This document shows positions 4,783 through 8,418 of a stretch of DNA of 8,418 bases, in pieces. This stretch comes from Candidatus Bathyarchaeota archaeon (GTDB lineage: Archaea; Thermoproteota; Bathyarchaeia; 40CM-2-53-6; FEN-987). Position 1 is the first letter of the stretch; each line of letters opens with the position of its first letter. The DNA lies in NCBI GenBank assembly GCA_023247835.1, contig JAHFFU010000030.1:1-8418 (forward strand), written 5' to 3'. Position numbers and translations under genes: made by a program. The notes beneath the pieces are model-generated. The model saw only the letters and a list, made by a program, of their open reading frames with translations, searched no databases and was not told the origin of the DNA.

Positions 4783-6027
4783 ATGCTGGATTCTGGGGAC
4801 ATTGCTTGGGTTATTGCGGCAACTGCGCTTGTTATGATCATGACGCCTGCCCTCGGGTTCTTCTATGGCGGGCTTGTTAGGAGGAAGAACCTTGTATCCA
4901 CCATCGTCCAATGCCTAGCCATATTCGCCATCGTAAGCCTCGTCTGGGCGTTGTGGGGTTACAGCCTCGCACTCGGTCCGTCTATTCTTAACGGGATAAT
5001 AGGCGATTTATCCGACCTCGGGCTGGCGAACGTTGGGACGGCCCCGAATCCGGGTTACTCTTCCACAATCCCTGAGCTCCTTTACTTTGCGTTTCAGTTA
5101 AAGTTCGCCGCAATTACTCCAGCCCTAATAATTGGCGCGTTCGCTGAGAGAATTCGGTTCAAGGCTCTCATAATCTACATCGTCCTCTGGACAACGTTCG
5201 TCTACGCTCCGATCGCTCATTGGAATTGGGCTGTGGGTGGAATGCTGAGGTCGATAGGCGTAATCGATTTCGCAGGCGGCCTAGTCGTCCACACCGCAGC
5301 CGGCGTATCCGCGCTGGCCGCAGCCTTAGTCATCGGGAAAAGGAAACAAGTCAGCCCAAGAAAGGGGGTCCTACCAAATAACGTCCCATTCGTAATCTTG
5401 GGAGCCTCATTCCTCTGGTTCGGATGGTTCGGTTTCAACGCAGGAAGCGCACTCGCCGCCAACGGGTTAGCAGTTAATGCTTTGGTCGTAACAAACCTCG
5501 CCGCAGCCGCGGCCGCCCTAAGCTGGATGGTCACCGATTGGGTTCGAAAGGGGAAACCATCGGCTGTTGGCATCTCGGTCGGCGCCGTGTGCGGTCTAGT
5601 CGCCATAACTCCGGCTTCAGGCTATGTTGGCCCCATGCCTTCGATCATAGTCGGTTTGGTCGCCGGAGTTCTTTGCAATTACGTTGCAAGTTGGCGTGCA
5701 AGGACCACTCTCGATGACTCGTTAGATGTCTTCGCTTGTCATGGCGCGGGAGGAATCTGGGGCACAATCGCTACCGGCCTCTTCGCCTCAACAGCAATCA
5801 ACGCCGCCGGTCCAAACGGGCTATTTTTCGGAAACCCGATGCAAGTCGCTGTCCAAGCATTGGCGTGCGTTGTAGTAACAGCTTTTGCTTTTGTTGGTTC
5901 TTACGTATTGTTGAGGGTGATCAGTGTCTTCACGCCACTAAGAGTTAGTTCGAAGGAAGAGGACGCTGGCTTGGACATGAGCCAACACGGCGAAGAAGCG
6001 TACACACCTGGATTGGGCCGACGTTAA
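4783..6027 (+). CDS. amt: Ammonium transporter, Amt/MEP/Rh family
   Basis: 414-residue integral membrane protein, full length, with the eleven hydrophobic segments expected of the family. It moves ammonium or ammonia into the cell, working as a trimer. Functional residues seen by motif: the recruitment aspartate Asp162 in DFAGGLVVH, the twin pore histidines His170 and His320 (FACHGAGGIWG), the gate phenylalanines Phe108 (FQLKFAAITPA) and Phe218 (WFGWFGFNAG), and Trp149 (HWNWAVGG). GAFAERIRF (118-126) is the usual loop signature. There is no cleavable signal peptide before the first segment, as in archaeal members. The cytoplasmic tail GLDMSQHGEEAY (396-407) is the conserved C-terminus through which the trimer is regulated, commonly by PII (GlnK) proteins. 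No glnK follows, although amt and glnK are often neighbours. The gene stands alone behind a repeat-rich upstream region. Lys107 next to the gate Phe is unusual to my eye, but may be common in its clade. Confidence 0.97.
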   Translation: MLDSGDIAWVIAATALVMIMTPALGFFYGGLVRRKNLVSTIVQCLAIFAIVSLVWALWGYSLALGPSILNGIIGDLSDLGLANVGTAPNPGYSSTIPELLYFAFQLKFAAITPALIIGAFAERIRFKALIIYIVLWTTFVYAPIAHWNWAVGGMLRSIGVIDFAGGLVVHTAAGVSALAAALVIGKRKQVSPRKGVLPNNVPFVILGASFLWFGWFGFNAGSALAANGLAVNALVVTNLAAAAAALSWMVTDWVRKGKPSAVGISVGAVCGLVAITPASGYVGPMPSIIVGLVAGVLCNYVASWRARTTLDDSLDVFACHGAGGIWGTIATGLFASTAINAAGPNGLFFGNPMQVAVQALACVVVTAFAFVGSYVLLRVISVFTPLRVSSKEEDAGLDMSQHGEEAYTPGLGRR

Positions 6028-6040
6028 CTACTGAAGCTGT

Positions 6041-6190
6041 TCAACGCTTTCTTCTAAGAATCCGAAGCATCCCCTCCACCGTAACTACTTTGGCCCTTCT
6101 GAATCCCTTCAATGTGAGCAGATGTTTATCGGGATCTTCGAGAACAACGTTGAAGCTTGACTTGATCTGAATAATTCGAGCATCCTTTCC
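6041..6190 (-). pseudogene. Probable frameshifted C-terminal part of the YYQTHK-repeat gene
   Basis: In a frame shifted by one base from the YYQTHK frame, the minus strand reads 49 residues to TGA at 6041-6043: ARIIQIKSSFNVVLED, then KHLLTLKGFRRAKVV and EGMLRILRRKR. It alternates strands and basic helices like a real protein, and has no start codon of its own: the frame upstream is open only back to a TAA near 6262 and lacks ATG, GTG and TTG. Joining it to the repeats at about 6190 would give a protein of roughly 90 residues. A frameshift in the genome, a sequencing error or programmed frameshifting could explain it. Confidence 0.42.
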
Positions 6191-6309
6191 TTGTGTGTTT
6201 GATAGTAACGCTGAAAATACGCCGTGTGTGTTTGATAGTAGAGTCGAGAGATCTTTTTGATTGCTTCCTTATGTGCTTGGTAATATTGTTCAGAATACTT
6301 TCGCGTCAT
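6109..6309 (-). CDS. Small YYQTHK-repeat protein of unknown function
   Basis: 66-codon frame, ATG at 6309. The first two thirds consist of three imperfect repeats: YYQAHKEAIKKISRL (9-23), YYQTHTAYFQR (24-34) and YYQTHKERMLELF (35-47). Such tyrosine/lysine-rich helical repeats (YYQ.HKE) occur in many short uncharacterised proteins and as leaders of HNH-endonuclease-like proteins, where they may bind nucleic acid. The last ~20 residues (from about SSQAS to the end) look like out-of-frame sequence, whereas another frame just downstream reads well (6041-6190). I therefore suspect a frameshift near 6190 and that this is the front half of a longer gene. No function can be named. Confidence 0.45.
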   Translation of the reverse strand: MTRKYSEQYYQAHKEAIKKISRLYYQTHTAYFQRYYQTHKERMLELFRSSQASTLFSKIPINICSH

Positions 6310-6544
6310 TCAGATCTCAGATCTTTATTTGCAAAGTCGAATTAATGCCCTCAGGGAATTTAATTAGTCTTTCCTAACCTATTTCAAGGAACACTGGGCG
6401 TGTTGATCAAGACCGCGCAGGCATGGGAGTTTTCTACCTACAGTTTGAGCGAGGTTCACAGGTATTGCTTAACTCAATCTTGAGACTAACTAGACTCCAG
6501 GCGACCGAAGAGTTCTGTATGAACAGCTCTTAATTGTACCGGGC

Positions 6545-6925
6545 TCAGTGAAAAAGTCGAAGTCCCAGAGATTTCATCGGTCCAAAATGCTTCCAATCAA
6601 GAGTGAAGAAATCTGCCTCGTTGTTAATGGCGATGGCAGCAATCATTGCGTCAGTTCTGCGTATCGGTGTCCCGGCCTTCTCAGCAGCGAGCTCTAATCG
6701 GACAGACGTACGGGCGTCCTCCTTATTGTAGCCTAGGATAGGGAGCTGCAGCACTTCGGAGACGGGTCTAGCATATTTCTGCAACCCATACACCACCTCG
6801 TGAAGATTTATTGCAGTACTGCCTACGCTGTCTCCTTTCTCGATAATTCTCTTTAGTACCCCGTTTCCCTTCTCAGAATGCTTGTCGAATATCTCTATCA
6901 GAACGTCCGTGTCGAGCAGGATCAT
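6545..6925 (-). CDS. vapC: VapC-family PIN-domain ribonuclease toxin
   Basis: 126 residues, typical for VapC. The acidic active-site residues of PIN nucleases are in place: Asp5 and Asp7 in LLDTDVLIEI, Glu43 in NLHEVVYGL (40-48), Asp92 in RRTDAMIAAIA (89-99), and Asp110 in DFFTLDWKHF (105-114). These bind divalent metal for RNA cleavage, which in known VapCs targets tRNA or rRNA; the target here is unknown. The ATG overlaps the antitoxin stop by four bases (ATGA, 6922-6925), so translation is coupled. It is unlike the DUF3368-type PIN toxin at 1439-1969, so the two modules are separate acquisitions rather than a duplication. Confidence 0.93.
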   Translation of the reverse strand: MILLDTDVLIEIFDKHSEKGNGVLKRIIEKGDSVGSTAINLHEVVYGLQKYARPVSEVLQLPILGYNKEDARTSVRLELAAEKAGTPIRRTDAMIAAIAINNEADFFTLDWKHFGPMKSLGLRLFH

Positions 6926-7140
6926 GGCCTGCGTTCCGCCCTCAGCGCTTCGATTTCCGCGAGCATCTTCTTCTTGTTCTTGAACGCTACGCTTCCTCTT
7001 AGTCTCGTCAATGATTCCAACGAGCTCGTACCCTCCATCAGCCTTTCGAAAAGTTCACCGAAGCTCTCATCAGTCTTCTTGACCGAGGCCAGCTTCTTGT
7101 ACACTTCGTCGCGTATGGTAAGTGTCTTGGCCAATTTCAA
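6922..7140 (-). CDS. vapB: VapB-family antitoxin
   Basis: 72-residue protein with the layout of archaeal VapB antitoxins: an N-terminal DNA-binding strand and helices (KTLTIRDEVYKKLASVKKTDESFGEL, residues 5-30 in outline) and a charged C-terminal helix rich in Lys and Glu that would wrap the toxin. The SFGELFERLM piece (residues 26-35) is the conserved DESF..L..RL signature of this group. The start is TTG at 7140; a second TTG six bases on (7134) is nearly as good, giving MAKTLT. Directly upstream is a palindrome overlapping the TATA box, expected for autorepression by a VapB-VapC complex. Confidence 0.88.
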   Translation of the reverse strand: MKLAKTLTIRDEVYKKLASVKKTDESFGELFERLMEGTSSLESLTRLRGSVAFKNKKKMLAEIEALRAERRP

Positions 7141-7153
7141 TCAGGCAGAACGT

Positions 7154-7173
7154 GTTTAAACATGTATTTAAAC
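7154..7173 (-). promoter_or_regulatory. vapBC promoter: TATA box inside an inverted repeat, likely autorepression operator
   Basis: GTTTAAAC (7154-7161) and TTTAAAC (7167-7173) form an inverted repeat with arms GTTTAA/TTAAAC around an eight-base centre. On the minus strand the distal arm makes the TATA box TTTAAATA (7172-7165 as read 5' to 3'), whose centre is about 28 bases before the TTG start, so the transcript should be nearly leaderless. A repressor bound here would block TBP. The sequence is seen; repression is inference from how VapBC operons work. Confidence 0.6.
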
Positions 7174-7342
7174 GTCTTCTGAGAATTCTGAGCATCTTAC
7201 GGTGCTGGTTAAGCACAGCTCTGCACTTGCTGGGATAATGACCGCCGTTACATGCGTAACTAGAAAGCGTAGAGAGAAATAGTATCAGGTAAAAGAAGCA
7301 GTAAGAGTCGATTCCGCTGGCGAATGAAGGCATCATAATGCC

Positions 7343-7349
7343 AAATATA
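7343..7349 (+). promoter_or_regulatory. Candidate TATA box for pckG
   Basis: AAATATA sits about 50 bases before the proposed TTG start at 7397, giving a leader near 25 bases. Between them an in-frame TGA at 7379 rules out any longer N-terminus. No strong Shine-Dalgarno is visible. Confidence 0.3.
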
Positions 7350-7396
7350 GAAAGGTTCGAGTCGACCTGATTGGTCTATGACGACGATTCAGAATC

Positions 7397-8418
7397 TTGG
7401 CGGATGTTGGCATTTTGTCCGGAAAGATTGAACCCAAGGAAACTGACTTGGAGTCTTGGGTTAAGCAAGTTGCGAAGAAGACCAAGCCGAAACGTGTGGT
7501 CTGGTGCGATGGGACGCCCGAAGAGTACAGGTCACTCGTGGAACAGATGCTCGTCGAAGGCACCTTAATCCAGCTTAACCAGTCAGAGTATCCTAACTGT
7601 TACTTGCATCGAAGTCACCCGAAGGATGTGGCTCGATCAGAGGAACGAACCTTCATCTGTACCAGGAACAGGAACGTTGCTGGACCTACAAATAACTGGA
7701 TACATCCGGGAAGCGCTAAGAAGGTCCTGTGGAAACTCCTGTCCGGCTGCATGAAATCTCGAACAATGTACGTGATCCCATACCTCCTAGGTCCTCCTGG
7801 TTCTCCATATTCTGAGGTCGGTGTGGAGCTGACCGACAGCCCATACGTGGCCTTGAACATGATTATCATGACACGAGTTGGAAAAGTTGCCTTGCAACGC
7901 TTGAAGAGCACGGGTCGCTTCGTCAGAGCCATTCATTCTGCCGGAAACCTTGATCCCAAGAACAGATACATCTGTCACTTTCCGAACGAGAAGCTCATAA
8001 TCAGCGTCAATTCGAACTACGGAGGAAACGCACTTCTTAGCAAGAAATGTCACTCCTTGAGGATTGCGAGCGTAACCGGCAAGGATGAAGGCTGGCTTGC
8101 TGAGCACATGTTCGTGATTGGACTAGAAGATCCTGAAGGCAAGATCATCTACATAACAGGGGCGTTCCCGAGCGCCAGCGGAAAAACCAATTTGACTATG
8201 CTAAAACCTCCCGAAGAGATGCGGGACTGGAAGGTGTGGGCGATTAGCGATGATATCGCCTGGATACACTTGGACGATGAGGGCAAATTCAGGACAATTA
8301 ACCCGGAGACGGGTTTCTTTGCCGTGGCAACCAACAGTAGCGTAAAGACAAATCCGAACATCATGAACACGATTAAGAAGAACACACTCTTCACGAACGT
8401 TGCACTAACGGCAGAAGG
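7397..8418 (+). CDS. pckG: Phosphoenolpyruvate carboxykinase (GTP), N-terminal part (runs off the right edge)
   Basis: About 340 codons of a family of roughly 600 residues, still open at the edge. The enzyme interconverts oxaloacetate plus GTP with PEP, GDP and CO2, the first committed step of gluconeogenesis. Numbered from the TTG at 7397: RVVWCDGTPEEY near residue 33; Arg80 in VARSEERT (substrate-binding Arg of the family); GPTNNW; CMKSRTMYVIPY; ELTDSPYVALNMIIMTR; YGGNALLSKKC (208-218) with Lys217, and EGWLAEHM with His237, both manganese ligands; the P-loop GAFPSASGKTN (255-265); and ISDDIAW (283-289) with the metal aspartate. The 20-residue Lys-His and 24-residue His-to-P-loop spacings fit the vertebrate enzyme. 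The catalytic-loop cysteine of AFPSACGKTN is Ser261 here. TTG is the first plausible start after TGA at 7379; a TTG at 7415 is possible. It is of the bacterial/eukaryotic-like GTP type. Confidence 0.95.
   Translation, partial: MADVGILSGKIEPKETDLESWVKQVAKKTKPKRVVWCDGTPEEYRSLVEQMLVEGTLIQLNQSEYPNCYLHRSHPKDVARSEERTFICTRNRNVAGPTNNWIHPGSAKKVLWKLLSGCMKSRTMYVIPYLLGPPGSPYSEVGVELTDSPYVALNMIIMTRVGKVALQRLKSTGRFVRAIHSAGNLDPKNRYICHFPNEKLIISVNSNYGGNALLSKKCHSLRIASVTGKDEGWLAEHMFVIGLEDPEGKIIYITGAFPSASGKTNLTMLKPPEEMRDWKVWAISDDIAWIHLDDEGKFRTINPETGFFAVATNSSVKTNPNIMNTIKKNTLFTNVALTAE

Noticed and set aside
5217..5606. 129-codon minus-strand frame inside amt
   Set aside because: Shadow of the amt reading frame; alanine/proline-rich with no family resemblance.
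6508..6531. Hairpin AAGAG...CTCTT downstream of vapC as a terminator
   Set aside because: Stem is short and bulged and no T-run follows on the minus strand, so a terminator call is not justified.
7371..7568. Plus-strand frame from TTG at 7371 overlapping the start of pckG
   Set aside because: Different frame from the conserved PEPCK sequence and proteinaceous only for its first ~15 codons; considered as a possible displaced N-terminus but PEPCK needs none.
7615..8394. Minus-strand frames opposite pckG (7615-7932, 7787-8107, 8149-8394)
   Set aside because: Antisense to a clearly coding, motif-rich PEP carboxykinase frame.
1..8418. CRISPR array, transposase, integrase or attachment sites
   Set aside because: No regularly spaced repeat array with variable spacers, no transposase or recombinase motifs, and no tRNA gene or flanking direct repeats that would mark an integration site; the short tandem pairs at 4356-4484 have only two copies each.

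Overview
The window looks archaeal. Several genes have a TATA-like box about 26-40 bases before the start codon and little or no leader, start codons are often TTG or GTG, and the two type II toxin-antitoxin pairs are of kinds common in archaea. The Amt transporter and GTP-type PEP carboxykinase do not settle the lineage. A TACK archaeon (Thaumarchaeota or Bathyarchaeota relative) is a reasonable guess, but it is inference only.

Layout. Positions 1-239 (minus) hold the start of a D12-class DNA adenine methyltransferase that runs off the left edge. Divergent from it, at 421-939, is an intact dCTP deaminase gene (dcd). Positions 994-1223 carry two tiny overlapping frames that look like stubs of a DUF2283-type and a HicB-type protein. 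Positions 1439-2306 (minus) are an antitoxin/toxin operon (ribbon-helix-helix plus UPF0175 antitoxin, DUF3368-like PIN toxin) with three spaced repeats at its promoter. Positions 2420-2747 are a broken second copy of dcd with two single-base deletions. Positions 2938-3668 (minus) are a two-gene operon: a small DUF5678-like protein and a retropepsin-like aspartic protease, driven by a TATA promoter beside an extreme G-run. Positions 3746-4735 have no supportable gene but carry paired repeats, an inverted repeat and a perfect 14-base palindrome. Positions 4783-6027 encode a full ammonium transporter (amt).

The right side has a small YYQTHK-repeat protein that appears frameshifted (6041-6309, minus), a VapBC pair (6545-7140, minus) with a palindromic operator over its TATA box, and at 7397 to the right edge the first ~340 codons of GTP-dependent PEP carboxykinase (pckG), whose P-loop cysteine is replaced by serine.

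Read as a whole, two housekeeping metabolic genes (amt, pckG) sit beside an accessory stretch of toxin-antitoxin modules, gene fragments, a methyltransferase and duplicated dcd. The left 3.7 kb has the look of an integration or gene-turnover zone. No integrase, transposase, tRNA gene or CRISPR array is visible.
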